A stretch of DNA of 64,000 nucleotides, taken from contig NZ_JACLAX010000002.1 in assembly GCF_014230355.1 (NCBI RefSeq), forward strand, positions 124,001-188,000, given 5' to 3'. This DNA is from Novosphingobium piscinae. Lineage in GTDB: Bacteria; Pseudomonadota; Alphaproteobacteria; Sphingomonadales; Sphingomonadaceae. A model generated the notes under the pieces. It searched no databases, had not been told where the DNA came from, and saw only the letters and a program-made list of their open reading frames with translations. Every line of letters starts with the position of its first letter. Positions within the stretch are counted from its first letter, which is position 1. Positions 46,733 to 56,987 of the stretch are shown piece by piece. The position numbers and the translations under genes are program-made.

Positions 46733-48253
46733 ATGAAGCACTCCCACTGGCTTGCGGCGGTTGCCGCGCTGGGGCTGGCCGCGCCGGCTGGTGCCCAGCA
46801 GGCGGCCACGACCATCGCCGTCCCCGGTCCGCAGGCGATCTCGGCGGCCGACAAGCAGACAGGGGCCCAGGCCGATCCCGAGCTGACCGCTGAGTATGGC
46901 GGGGTCTATGCCGGGCCGCAGGCGCAGCTGGTCCGGCAGGTCGGGCTCAAGGTAGCCGCGCAGTCGCGGATCGCCGCGGTGGAGCGGGATTTCAGCTTCA
47001 AGCTGCTCAACTCTGGCGTGCCCAACGCCTTCGCGGTCCCCGGCGGCTATGTCTATACCACCCGCGGTCTGCTCGCGCTGATGAACAACGAGGCCGAGCT
47101 GGCTTTCGTGCTGGGCCACGAGACCGGCCACATCGCCGCCCGCCACACCGACCAGCGCCAGAAGGTCACCCAGCGCAGCGTGCTGCTCGGCACGCTGGGC
47201 CAGACGCTGCTTGGCGCGATCCTCGGCAACGGGGCGATGGGGCAGGTGGGGAACCAGATCGGCCAGGCGGGAATCCAGCGACTGGTGGTCGGCACGGTGA
47301 TGTCGCACTCGCGCCAGGATGAGTTCGAGGCGGATGACCTTGGCGTGGTCTATGCCCGCCAGGCCGGCTACGATGCCACCGCCAGCTCCGACATCCTCGC
47401 CTCGCTGGCCGCCCAGACCGCGCTCGACGCCCGGCTTACCGGACAAAGCCGGACCACCCCGGGCTGGGCTCTCTCCCATCCCGATCCGGCGGCGCGGGTC
47501 AGCCGTGCGCTGCAGCGCGCGCGCCAGCAGACGGCCACCGGCGGCACCCGGGGCGGCGATGCCTTCCTCATGGCGCTGAATGGCATGATCTATGGCGACG
47601 ATCCGGCGCAGGGCGTGATCGAGGGCCAGACCTTCCGCTATCCGCCCGACCGCATCCAGTTCACCGCGCCGGTCGGCTACGGCATGAACAATGGCGCTGC
47701 GGCGGTGTCGATCACGCCCACCACCGGGCGCGGCGGCCAGGCGACCTTCACCGGCGGCAAGTTCGACGGGAACCTCGATGCCTTCGTCGCGCGGCAGTTC
47801 GCCGCGCTGAGCGGCGATGCCAATGCACGGGTCGAGGTTACGCCACAACGGACCACGATCAACGGCCTGACCGCGGCCACGGCCACCGTCGCGGCCAGTT
47901 CGGGCGGCCAGGCGGTCGACGCGACGGTCGTGGCGATCGTTGCGGCGCCCGGCACGGCCTATGCCTTCACCGTGATCCAGCCGCGCGGCGCTGGGCTGGG
48001 CTCGCTGGCGCCGCTGGTGCAGAGCTTCCGCCGGATGACCGCGGCCGAAACCGCCGCCGTGCGCCCGCGCGTGATCCAGGTGGTGACCGTAGGCCGGACC
48101 GACACCGTGGCCTCGCTGGCCGGGCGGATGGCCTTCGACGATGCCCGCGAGGATCGCTTCAGGGTGCTCAACGGCATCCCCGCCGGCGTCCGCACGCTGC
48201 CCGCCGGACGCAGGGTCAAGCTGGTGGTCTGGGGTACGGCCGGCAGGTCTTGA
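46733..48253 (+). CDS. M48 family zinc metalloprotease, periplasmic (BepA/LoiP-like)
   Basis: 506 aa. Signal peptide HSHWLAAVAALGLAAPAGAQ, then an M48 catalytic domain: VPNAFAVPGGYVYTTRGLLA, the zinc motif HETGH (His129, Glu130, His133) and the third-ligand region SRQDEFEADDLGVVYA. The C-terminal third (VIQVVTVGRTDTVASLAGRM through GRRVKLVVWG) resembles a LysM-like fold, usual in sphingomonad members. Such proteases survey outer-membrane proteins. The start is either ATG 46733 or ATG 46724; GGAG at 46717 lies 3 or 12 bases upstream respectively, so neither is ideal. Confidence 0.92.
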   Translation: MKHSHWLAAVAALGLAAPAGAQQAATTIAVPGPQAISAADKQTGAQADPELTAEYGGVYAGPQAQLVRQVGLKVAAQSRIAAVERDFSFKLLNSGVPNAFAVPGGYVYTTRGLLALMNNEAELAFVLGHETGHIAARHTDQRQKVTQRSVLLGTLGQTLLGAILGNGAMGQVGNQIGQAGIQRLVVGTVMSHSRQDEFEADDLGVVYARQAGYDATASSDILASLAAQTALDARLTGQSRTTPGWALSHPDPAARVSRALQRARQQTATGGTRGGDAFLMALNGMIYGDDPAQGVIEGQTFRYPPDRIQFTAPVGYGMNNGAAAVSITPTTGRGGQATFTGGKFDGNLDAFVARQFAALSGDANARVEVTPQRTTINGLTAATATVAASSGGQAVDATVVAIVAAPGTAYAFTVIQPRGAGLGSLAPLVQSFRRMTAAETAAVRPRVIQVVTVGRTDTVASLAGRMAFDDAREDRFRVLNGIPAGVRTLPAGRRVKLVVWGTAGRS

Positions 48254-48265
48254 AGCCCCTGAAGG

Positions 48266-48292
48266 GGGCGGGGGCTCGGGTAGCTCCCGCCC
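48266..48292 (+). terminator. Hairpin after the M48 protease gene
   Basis: An 11-bp stem (GGGCGGGGGCT / AGCTCCCGCCC, one G-T wobble) with a 5-nt loop starts 12 bp after the stop codon. No T-tract. Confidence 0.45.
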
Positions 48293-48383
48293 GAACCCAG
48301 GCATCACCCCACCCCCTGATCGTCGCCCTGGCCTTGAGCCGGGGTAGGGCTTGCGCGGCAATGGCTGGGGAAGAACAGCCCTG

Positions 48384-48407
48384 TTCCGGGTCAAACCCGG
48401 GAAGACG
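48384..48407. repeat. Solitary half-copy of the pnp-leader palindrome family
   Basis: CCGGGTCAAACCCGGGAAG closely resembles one arm of the element at 8517-8609 (CCGGGTCAAGCCCGGGACG), but no partner arm is seen nearby. It looks like a degraded or single-unit copy. Confidence 0.5.
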
Positions 48408-48490
48408 AGGAAAGAAGCGGGGTGGACCAACTGCAACGAACGTTTGCGCCTGGGTTAGGACCTCAGATTTCGGGCTTGTACCGCACCAAA

Positions 48491-48629
48491 CCCCGCTCAG
48501 GCTGAGCTTGTCGAAGCCCATGCGCGACGGATGAGCTGGGTGTTCGCAGCGTTTCCGCCCTAGGCACCCTCGCAGGACCGTTGGACAGGTGCTTGAGCGT
48601 GGGCTTCGACAGGCTCAGCCTGAGCGGGG
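48491..48629. repeat. 139-bp palindrome-bounded element, copy 1
   Basis: Arms of 30 nt (48491-48520 and 48600-48629) share CCGCTCAGGCTGAG and TCGAAGCCCA and their complements. The 79-bp interior includes GAGCTGGGTGTTCGCAGCG, which also occurs in the interior of the copy at 61636-61773 in opposite orientation. The match covers the whole element and not only the arms. The rest of the 48254-48736 gap holds a hairpin and a half-repeat and no gene. Confidence 0.85.
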
Positions 48630-48736
48630 TTGAGGCGTAGCCCTTTGCTGGACCGAAGCATCTATCCGACCATCCGTCCAATGTCCGCCAACACCCTTGT
48701 CGGCCGTTGCTCGCATCCCTGATGCGCGCGCGTCGC

Positions 48737-49336
48737 TCAGGGTGTCCGGGGCTTGTCCTTCTCCGCCCCGTTCGCGGCCTTGTCCCGGGCGATCCCAGCC
48801 GCCGACGCAGGCCGCGCCGGCCAGGGGCAGCCGCGCTGCAGGCCCACCCCCTTGAGGAAGGACCGGCGCGCGCTGCCGGCATAGATGGCGTACTGCAACC
48901 GCCGCTCGCTCTCGTTGGCACCGGAGATTTCGCGGATCAGCCCGCGAAACGGGATGAACGAGCCGACCACCGACTGCGCGACCTTGCCCGCGCTGAGCTT
49001 GCGGTCGGCGGCCTGTGCCGTATCGAAGTCGTCTCCCAGCACGGCGTCGAAGCGCCGCACCTCGGCGGCAAGGTCGCTGCAGCGGCGCAGCCCGGACAGG
49101 CTATAGGTGTCGTTCTGGGCGGCAAGCAGGATCGGCGGGATCTCGCCCTTGCGCAGGTTGAGGTCGCCCACCGGGGTGGCCATGACATCGACCGCGCTGG
49201 GGTCGCGGTCGGTCACCGGTTTGTCGGCCTTATCCACCTTGTCGGGCTGGGACTGCTGCGCCGCCAGTGGTCCGGTGGCGATAAGCAGCCAGACGATCAA
49301 CGGGCTGGCTCGGCCGATCAGTCGCAGTTGGCGCAT
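48737..49336 (-). CDS. Hypothetical exported protein (199 aa)
   Basis: 199 aa. Signal peptide LRLIGRASPLIVWLLIATGP through LAAQQ. The mature part has Asp/Lys-rich segments, then DVMATPVGDLNLRKGEIPPI and AQNDTYSLSGLRRCSDLAAE, and VVGSFIPFRGLIREISGANE, then ERRLQYAIYAGSARRSFLKG. The latter half looks like a conserved alpha-helical domain with a short hydrophobic stretch. Two Cys (in RRCSDL and QRGCPW) could form a disulfide. I do not recognise the family; it looks like a lineage-restricted periplasmic protein. GAGAGGATCCCC precedes the ATG at 49336. Confidence 0.75.
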   Translation of the reverse strand: MRQLRLIGRASPLIVWLLIATGPLAAQQSQPDKVDKADKPVTDRDPSAVDVMATPVGDLNLRKGEIPPILLAAQNDTYSLSGLRRCSDLAAEVRRFDAVLGDDFDTAQAADRKLSAGKVAQSVVGSFIPFRGLIREISGANESERRLQYAIYAGSARRSFLKGVGLQRGCPWPARPASAAGIARDKAANGAEKDKPRTP

Positions 49337-49402
49337 GGGGATCCTCTCGGTGTTCGGACGTGCCAGCCTTACGCCTGACCGTCCTGACGGTTCCGCCCCG
49401 GC

Positions 49403-50338
49403 CTAGCGCCGGCGCAGGTCGGCGAAGGTGTCGCAGGCATCCTCGTTGCCGGTCTCGATCCCGCGCCTGAGCCATTCCATCCGCTGCGCGCTCGATCCGT
49501 GGGTGAAGGCCTCCTCCAGGGGGCGCTGGCCAGCTCCCTGCATCAGCGTGTCGTCGCCGATCTGGTGGGCGGCGGTCAGCCCTTCCTCGAGATCGCCCGG
49601 TTCGATCCGGTCGCGGTTCCGGGCCGCCCAGACCCCGGCATAGCAATCGGCCTGGAGCTCGAGCCGCACCGACAGGCGGTTGGCCATGGCCCGGTCGCCT
49701 GCATCCTGCTGCAAGCGCCGGACCTGATCCGAGGTTCCGACCAGGTTCTGCACGTGATGGCCGTACTCATGGGCGATCACATAGTTGCGGGCGAAGTCGC
49801 CGCTCGCGCCGAGGCGTTGCCCAAGCTCGCGGTAGAAATCGGTATCGAGGTAGATGCCGTTGTCGGCCGGGCAGTAGAACGGCCCCATCGCACTCTGCGC
49901 GGCGCCGCAGCCGGATTGTCCCTGCCGGGAATAGAACACCAGCTTCGGCCGGCTGAAGGGCACGTTGGATTGCCGGAAGATCGGCTCCCAGGTCTTGTTG
50001 AGCGAGGACAGCGCATTGCAGGTTTGCCGACTGGCCTCGTCGAGCGTGCAGATCTCGCTCGCGCTCGTCCCGGCGCGTGGCGCGGCCGGGGCCAGACCCT
50101 CCTGGCCGGGCAGGGGCCCGCCGACCTGTGTCTCCGTGCCCTGGCCCGTGCCCTGATCAAGCGCGCCGATGAGCTGCAGCGGGTTGACCCCGAACACGGC
50201 CGCCGCGATCAGCGCGATGACCAGCGTGCCGCAGCCCAGCCGGCCACCGCCGAGCCCGAGCGGGAGCCCACCGCCGAAATTGCCGCCGCGCTGGTCCTCG
50301 ACATCGATGGCGGACGGATCGAAATCGTCGAGCTTCAT
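49403..50338 (-). CDS. YpfJ-type neutral zinc metallopeptidase
   Basis: 311 aa from ATG 50338 (MKLDDFDPSAIDVEDQRGGN). A Gly-rich N-terminal segment and one membrane helix (GCGTLVIALIAAAVFGVNPL) lead to an external domain with the zinc motif HEYGHH in RNYVIAHEYGHHVQNLVG. QADCYAGVWAARN supplies the third-ligand region and AMGPFYCPADNGIYLDTDFY is also typical. This matches the Zn_peptidase/YpfJ family, whose substrates are unknown. In-frame starts further upstream lack family similarity. It is divergent from the 3-hydroxybutyrate dehydrogenase gene, with 87 bp between starts. Confidence 0.92.
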   Translation of the reverse strand: MKLDDFDPSAIDVEDQRGGNFGGGLPLGLGGGRLGCGTLVIALIAAAVFGVNPLQLIGALDQGTGQGTETQVGGPLPGQEGLAPAAPRAGTSASEICTLDEASRQTCNALSSLNKTWEPIFRQSNVPFSRPKLVFYSRQGQSGCGAAQSAMGPFYCPADNGIYLDTDFYRELGQRLGASGDFARNYVIAHEYGHHVQNLVGTSDQVRRLQQDAGDRAMANRLSVRLELQADCYAGVWAARNRDRIEPGDLEEGLTAAHQIGDDTLMQGAGQRPLEEAFTHGSSAQRMEWLRRGIETGNEDACDTFADLRRR

Positions 50339-50425
50339 CGTTCCCCTCGCTGCAGCGCCACATCGGGCTGGACAGTGCGACTGGTCGCGGGCCAAGCTTG
50401 GCGGATCAACCTATGGGAGTCGATC

Positions 50426-51181
50426 ATGTTTCTTGCCGGCAAGCGCGCCCTGGTCACCGGGTCCACCTCGGGCATCGGGCTGGCGATCGCCCGGGCGCTG
50501 CGGGCCGAAGGGGCCGAGGTGGTGCTGTCCGGCTTCGGCGAGCCGGGCCTGATCGAGACCCTCTGCGCCGAGCTTGACGCCCGCCACGTGGCGGCCGACC
50601 TGTCGCGCCGCGAGGGGGTGGAGGCGCTGCTGGCCGCAGCCGGGCCGGTCGATATCCTCGTCAACAACGCCGGGATGCAGCACGTTGCCCCGGTCGAGGA
50701 GTTCCCGGTCGAGAAGTGGGACCAGATCCTCGCGCTCAACCTCACCGCCGCCTTCGATGCCTGCCGCCTCGCGATCCCGCACATGAAGGCGCAGAACTGG
50801 GGGCGGATCATCAACATCGCCAGCGCCCACTCGCTCACCGCCTCGCCCTACAAGTCGGCCTATGTCGCGGCCAAGCACGGCCTTGCCGGGCTGACCAAGA
50901 CCCTGGCGCTGGAGCTGGCGCTGACCAGGATCACCGCCAACTGCATCAGCCCCGGCTATGTCTGGACGCCGCTGGTGGAGAACCAGATCCCCGACACCAT
51001 GGCTGCGCGGGGCCTGACCCGCGAGCAGGTGATCAGCGATGTCCTGCTCGAGCGCCAGCCGACCAAGGACTTCGCCAAGCCCTCCGATCTGGGCGAACTG
51101 GCCGTGTTCCTGTGCCGCGATGCCGCCCAGCAGATCACCGGTGCCAACCTGTCGATGGACGGGGGCTGGACCGCTCAGTAG
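50426..51181 (+). CDS. 3-hydroxybutyrate dehydrogenase (SDR family)
   Basis: 251 aa. Oxidises (R)-3-hydroxybutyrate to acetoacetate with NAD, in polyhydroxybutyrate/ketone use. NAD-binding TGSTSGIGLAIARAL, NNAGMQHVAPVEEFPVEKWD and the active-site Ser-Tyr-Lys run (IINIASAHSLTASPYKSAYV, then AAKHG) are present. ISPGYVWTPLVENQIPD, LERQPTKDF and the C-terminal DGGWTAQ are specific to bacterial 3-hydroxybutyrate dehydrogenases rather than to SDRs in general. CTATGGGAGTCGATC gives the ribosome-binding site. No PHB synthesis gene is in the window. Confidence 0.93.
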   Translation: MFLAGKRALVTGSTSGIGLAIARALRAEGAEVVLSGFGEPGLIETLCAELDARHVAADLSRREGVEALLAAAGPVDILVNNAGMQHVAPVEEFPVEKWDQILALNLTAAFDACRLAIPHMKAQNWGRIINIASAHSLTASPYKSAYVAAKHGLAGLTKTLALELALTRITANCISPGYVWTPLVENQIPDTMAARGLTREQVISDVLLERQPTKDFAKPSDLGELAVFLCRDAAQQITGANLSMDGGWTAQ

Positions 51182-51301
51182 GGCGGCGGCGCGCGGGTCG
51201 AACCGGAGGGCGGGCAAGCGGCCGTCACCTTCGTGCAACGCCCACGGATTTTCTTGGCTAAATCTTGCTGGCAGGCGCGTTGTCGTTCACAACTGACCGC
51301 G

Positions 51302-52801
51302 ATGAAGCGTGTGCTCCCAGCGATGAAGCGAGGTTTGGCTGCGACGCTTGTCGCTGCCTCCCTTGCTGCGTCCGGACCGCTCGTCGCGGCAGCGCCCAAA
51401 CGCGACCTGGCGCTCGAGGCGGCGCTGCTGGCGCATATCAAGGTGCTGGCCAGCGATGCCTTCGCCGGGCGGGAGCCGGGCACCGAGGGCGAGGCCGAAA
51501 CGCTGCGCTATCTGGGCAAGCAGTGGTTCGACATCGGCCTGGTCTCGGGCACCAATGATCCCGGCCATGCCTGGTTCGCCCCGGTCAACCTGGTCGCGCG
51601 CGAGCCGGCGGCCTCGGCTGCGGTGTTCGCCCGCAAGGGCAAGCGGCTGTACATGCCGCGCGACGCGACGATCATGCTGACCTCGGGCAAGCGCGCGCTG
51701 GTGGAGAATGCGCCGATGCTGTTCGTCGGCACCGGTGCGGCGATCGAGCAGCTGGCGCGCAACGAGCTGGCCGGCCGGGTGGCCGTGCTGCTCGACGGCG
51801 GGGTGCGCGACAGCGAGCGGCAGAACGCCCTGCTCAAGGCCGGCGCCGCGGCGGTCCTGACCGTGCTGGACAGCGACCGCACGCTCGAGCAGGTCGCGGC
51901 GCGCCGGCGCCGCTCGGGCTATGCGCTCGCCACCGACAGTCTTGGCGGCGACCTTGAGGGCTTCATCACGGCCGAGGCGTTCGACCGCCTGCTGGTCGGC
52001 AGCAGTGCCGGTCTCGCCGCGCTCAGGACGGCCGCGGCCGTGCCGGGATTCGTCCCGCGGTTGCTCGACCTCACCGCGACGATGGAGGCGACCACCCGCG
52101 AGACCACGATCCGCACCCATAACCTGATCGGCAAGCTCGAAGGACGCCGGCCTGAGGCCGGGGCCGTGCTGTTCATGGCGCACTGGGACCACTTCGGGCG
52201 CTGCGCCGATGCCCCGGCCGAACACCTCGTCTGCAACGGCGCGATCGACAATGCCAGCGGCGTGGCGGCGCTGACCGAGGTCGCCCGGCGGCTCAGCCGT
52301 GGCCCCCAGCAGGAGCGCGACATCTACTTTGTCGCGACCACCGCCGAGGAGCTCGGGCTGCTCGGCGCGGCGGCCTTCGCCGAGAATCCGCCGCTCCCGC
52401 TCAAGCAGATCGTTGCGGCCTTCAACATCGATTCGGTCGCGATCGCTCCAGCCGGGACACCGCTGGCGATCGTCGGGCGCGGGATGACCCCGCTCGATCC
52501 GCAGATCCTTGCCGCGGCCAAGGCCAACCGGCGGGTGATCGTGCCCGGCACGGCGGCCAATGATTACGTCAAGCGGCAGGATGGCTGGATGCTGCTCCAG
52601 CACGACGTGCCGGCAGTGATGGTGACGAGCGCCTATGGCAATCTGGCCCTGCTCGAACGGTTCTTCGAGACCGATTACCACCGCCCGAGCGACGTGGTGA
52701 AACCCGGGCTCGAACTGGGCGGCGCGGCCGAAGATGTCAGCTTCCTGGTCGCGCTGGGCCGGTGGTTCGCCGATCCGCGCCGGGTGCCGCTGACGCGCTG
52801 A
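51302..52801 (+). CDS. M28 family zinc aminopeptidase, exported
   Basis: 499 aa from ATG 51302. Signal peptide GLAATLVAASLAASGPLVAA. A PA-like insert (residues about 120-250, VGTGAAIEQLARNELAGRVA) precedes the M28 catalytic domain with zinc ligands in AHWDHFGRC (His), GAIDNASGVAALTEV (Asp), TTAEELGLLGA (Glu-Glu), FNIDSVA (Asp) and YHRPSDVV (His). All five are intact. Two in-frame ATGs occur within the duplicated GCGATGAAGCG at 51299 and 51320; either may be used. Confidence 0.92.
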   Translation: MKRVLPAMKRGLAATLVAASLAASGPLVAAAPKRDLALEAALLAHIKVLASDAFAGREPGTEGEAETLRYLGKQWFDIGLVSGTNDPGHAWFAPVNLVAREPAASAAVFARKGKRLYMPRDATIMLTSGKRALVENAPMLFVGTGAAIEQLARNELAGRVAVLLDGGVRDSERQNALLKAGAAAVLTVLDSDRTLEQVAARRRRSGYALATDSLGGDLEGFITAEAFDRLLVGSSAGLAALRTAAAVPGFVPRLLDLTATMEATTRETTIRTHNLIGKLEGRRPEAGAVLFMAHWDHFGRCADAPAEHLVCNGAIDNASGVAALTEVARRLSRGPQQERDIYFVATTAEELGLLGAAAFAENPPLPLKQIVAAFNIDSVAIAPAGTPLAIVGRGMTPLDPQILAAAKANRRVIVPGTAANDYVKRQDGWMLLQHDVPAVMVTSAYGNLALLERFFETDYHRPSDVVKPGLELGGAAEDVSFLVALGRWFADPRRVPLTR

Positions 52802-52926
52802 TCGGCCCCGCGCGCACGGTCGCGGAAAGCCGCGGCAACCGCCTTGTGCCGCGCCACCCGTGCGGTTACATGGGCCGCCACAATCGACCCCAGGGGCCCG
52901 GTCCGGCCCCGAAACAGGCCCTCTAG

Positions 52927-54408
<1,482 letters not shown>

Positions 54409-54496
54409 GGCGAGGGGAGCCACCAGCGACCCGAACGGGACCAGGTATGGTGGAATCCAAGTCGGTTTTGGCCTGTCCGATCCAACGGGCCCAGCC

Positions 54497-55672
54497 ATGA
54501 CCCCGCAGGCGCGGGCCCAAGCTGCGATCGAGATCCTCGACGCGGTGATCGCCGCTGCCCGCAGCCGGGGCGCCCCGGCCGACCGGCTGTTCACCGACTG
54601 GTTCCGCACCCGCCGCTTCGCCGGCAGCAGCGACCGGCGCGCGGTGCGCGAGCTGGTCTATGCCGCGATCCGCACCTGCGGCGAGGTGCCTGCCACGGGC
54701 CGCGCGGCCCTGCTGGCGCTGGCGGGCGAAGATCCCGCGCTGGCCGCGCTGTTCGATGGCTCGCGCCACGCGCCCGCGGCGATCGCTCCCGGCGAACCGG
54801 TCGCGGTCAGGGCCGTGGCGCCGGCCTGGCTGGTCGAGGCCCTCACCGCCAGCGGGCTCGGCGCGGCCGAGCAGCTGGCCCTGCTCGGCCGCGCCCCGCT
54901 CGACATCCGGCTGAACCCGCTCAAGGCCGCGCTGGCCGATCTGCCCGAGCCGGGCGCGCCAACCGTCGCGCCGCTGGGGCGCCGCTTCCCGCCGGGCACT
55001 CCGGTGGAACAATGGGAGGCCTACCGGGCCGGCGCGATCGAGGTGCAGGATGCCGGCTCGCAACTGGTCTGTACGGCGGTCGCGGCGCAGCCGGGCGAGC
55101 GCGTGGTCGATCTCTGCGCGGGGGCCGGCGGCAAGACGCTGGCGCTGGCCGCGGCGATGGACAACCGCGGCAGCCTGCTGGCCTGCGATGCCGATCGCGC
55201 GCGGCTCTCGCGTCTGCCGCCACGGGCCGAGCGGGCCGGAGTGACCATCGCCGAGACGCGCCTGCTCGACGGCGGCCGCGAGGCGGCGGCCCTGACCGAC
55301 TGGCAGGACCGGGCCGATGCCGTGCTGGTCGATGCGCCCTGTTCGGGAACCGGCACTTGGCGCCGCAATCCCGAGGCGCGCTGGCGGCTTGATCCGCGCG
55401 AGCTTGAGCGGCTCACCGCGCTCCAGGCACGGCTGCTGGACGTCGCGGCCGCGCTGGTCCGTCCGGGCGGACGGCTGGTTCACGTGGTCTGTTCGCTGCT
55501 CGACGCGGAAGGGGCCGACCAGGCCGAGCGCTTCCTGGCGCGGCATCCCGATTGGCGGGCCGTGCCGCTGACCCTGGGTGCCGGGCGGGCGCGCGGCGCC
55601 GGGGTGCGCCTCACCCCCGGACACGATGGCACCGACGGGTTTTTCGTCGCAAGGCTCGAACGGCTGTGTTAG
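54497..55672 (+). CDS. RsmB/NOP family rRNA (cytosine-5) methyltransferase
   Basis: 391 aa. SAM-binding motif I VVDLCAGAGGKTLALAAAMD, motif IV VDAPCSGTGTWRRNPEARW with one catalytic Cys, and motif VI HVVCSLLDAEGADQAERFL with the second Cys, as in m5C RNA methyltransferases. The N-terminal domain (LFTDWFRTRRFAGSSDRRAV) is NusB-like-adjacent but short, and no separate NusB domain is present. The target could be C967 of 16S rRNA or another site. It starts 88 bp after guaB on the same strand and is probably independent of it. Confidence 0.9.
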   Translation: MTPQARAQAAIEILDAVIAAARSRGAPADRLFTDWFRTRRFAGSSDRRAVRELVYAAIRTCGEVPATGRAALLALAGEDPALAALFDGSRHAPAAIAPGEPVAVRAVAPAWLVEALTASGLGAAEQLALLGRAPLDIRLNPLKAALADLPEPGAPTVAPLGRRFPPGTPVEQWEAYRAGAIEVQDAGSQLVCTAVAAQPGERVVDLCAGAGGKTLALAAAMDNRGSLLACDADRARLSRLPPRAERAGVTIAETRLLDGGREAAALTDWQDRADAVLVDAPCSGTGTWRRNPEARWRLDPRELERLTALQARLLDVAAALVRPGGRLVHVVCSLLDAEGADQAERFLARHPDWRAVPLTLGAGRARGAGVRLTPGHDGTDGFFVARLERLC

Positions 55673-55739
55673 CCATGCGGCGATGCATGACCGTTCCTGG
55701 AGGGATGGCGGCCGCGTGACCGACTTGCGGGAGAGCCTG

Positions 55740-56243
55740 ATGCGATTTGCCCCGGCTGGAGTTGCCTTGTCCCTGGTGCTGGCGCTTTCGGCCAGCGTTG
55801 GCCAATCGGCGCCGCCCCAGCCGCTCGATCCCCGCGCTGCCGCGCTGGTCGCGCAGGGCCGCGCGGCCCTGTCGGGCGGGAACGCCGATGGCGCGATCGA
55901 CGCGTTCGAGGCCGCGCTCGCGATCCAGCCCGGAGCGACCGCGATCACGCTTGACCTTGCCGACGCGACGCGTCGCCAGGGTCTCCAGGGCAAGGCGCTG
56001 CACTATTACCGCGAAGCGCTCGAGCGCGATCCCCAGAACCTTACCGCGATCTCTGGCGAAGGCGCGGCGCTGGTCGAGAAGGGTGCAGTGGAGAAGGCCA
56101 AGCGCAACCTCACCCGGCTGCAGGGGCTATGCGGCGAATCCTGTGCCGAGACGCGTGAGCTTGCCGCCCTGATCGCCAGGGCAGGGGCAGCGCAGATGGT
56201 TTCGGCGGATTCGGTGAAGGCCACGCCCACGGCGACCAACTGA
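55740..56243 (+). CDS. Exported tetratricopeptide repeat protein
   Basis: 167 aa from ATG 55740, with GCGGGAGAGCCTG upstream. Signal peptide RFAPAGVALSLVLALSASVG. The mature protein has at least two TPR units (LVAQGRAALSGGNADGAIDA, then FEAALAIQPG; GKALHYYREALERDPQNL, then TAISGEGAALVEKG). A Cys pair (GLCGESC) near residue 138 could be a disulfide or metal site. An earlier start at 55683 would put 19 polar residues before the signal peptide. Function unknown; likely a periplasmic scaffold. Confidence 0.82.
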   Translation: MRFAPAGVALSLVLALSASVGQSAPPQPLDPRAAALVAQGRAALSGGNADGAIDAFEAALAIQPGATAITLDLADATRRQGLQGKALHYYREALERDPQNLTAISGEGAALVEKGAVEKAKRNLTRLQGLCGESCAETRELAALIARAGAAQMVSADSVKATPTATN

Positions 56244-56265
56244 GCCGTTTCGCTGGAACCTGAGC

Positions 56266-56760
56266 TCAGATCAGCTCGCGGAATTCCTCGACCACGGCGC
56301 GGTAGACGCGCTTCTTGAACGGCACGATCAGCTCGGGCAGCTGGTCCGCCGCCACCCACTTCCACTCGCGAAACTCCGGCGGATCGTGCGCCTCCAGATT
56401 GATGTCGGCATCCTTGCCGGTGAAGCGGGCGAGCACCCAGTGCTGGCGCTGACCGCGGTACCGGCCGCCCCACAGCTTGCCCATCAGCTCGTCCGGAAGG
56501 TCGTAGAGCAGCTCCTCGCGGGTCTGGGCGATCAGCGTGACCATGGTCTCGGTCACGCCGGTTTCCTCATGCAGTTCGCGCAGGGCCGCTGAGCGCAGGT
56601 CTTCGCCCTCGTCGATCCCGCCCTGCGGCATCTGCCAGGCATCGCCCTCGGTCGTGCCGGGCCGTGTGTCGATCCGCTTGCCGACGAAGACCAGGCCAGC
56701 GCTGTTGACCAGCATCACGCCCACGCATGGACGATAGGGCAGGGCGGTGAAGTCGTTCAT
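56266..56760 (-). CDS. rppH: RNA pyrophosphohydrolase RppH (Nudix)
   Basis: 164 aa from ATG 56760 (MNDFTALPYRPCVGVMLVNS). Removes pyrophosphate from 5'-triphosphate mRNA to start decay. The Nudix box GGIDEGEDLRSAALRELHEE fits GX5EX7REUXEEXGU exactly. WQMPQGGI, VAADQLPELIVPFKKRVYRA and the C-terminal VVEEFRELI are RppH-specific. AGGATT precedes the start. It is convergent with the TPR gene, 22 bp apart. Confidence 0.95.
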   Translation of the reverse strand: MNDFTALPYRPCVGVMLVNSAGLVFVGKRIDTRPGTTEGDAWQMPQGGIDEGEDLRSAALRELHEETGVTETMVTLIAQTREELLYDLPDELMGKLWGGRYRGQRQHWVLARFTGKDADINLEAHDPPEFREWKWVAADQLPELIVPFKKRVYRAVVEEFRELI

Positions 56761-56987
56761 GGCCAATCCTGGTTCCCATCGCCGGCGCGGCCCATCCGGC
56801 ATGCGGACCGCGCGGCTGCTCCTTGGCCGTTACCGCGACGGTCCGGGCTTGACTAGGCGAATGCGACGGCCTTTGGCTGAAAGCATCGGTTTGTCGGCCT
56901 GACGTTTTTCTGGATTGCGGTCGATACCGACCGGTGGCTTAGGGCGGCACGACGCAAAACCGGGGGTTTCCCCCTGCGAGGACAAGA

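Noticed and set aside
49499..50425. A 300-codon N-terminal extension of the 3-hydroxybutyrate dehydrogenase
   Set aside because: The extension is the antisense of the YpfJ-type peptidase gene; the dehydrogenase is complete from ATG 50426 with its own ribosome-binding site.
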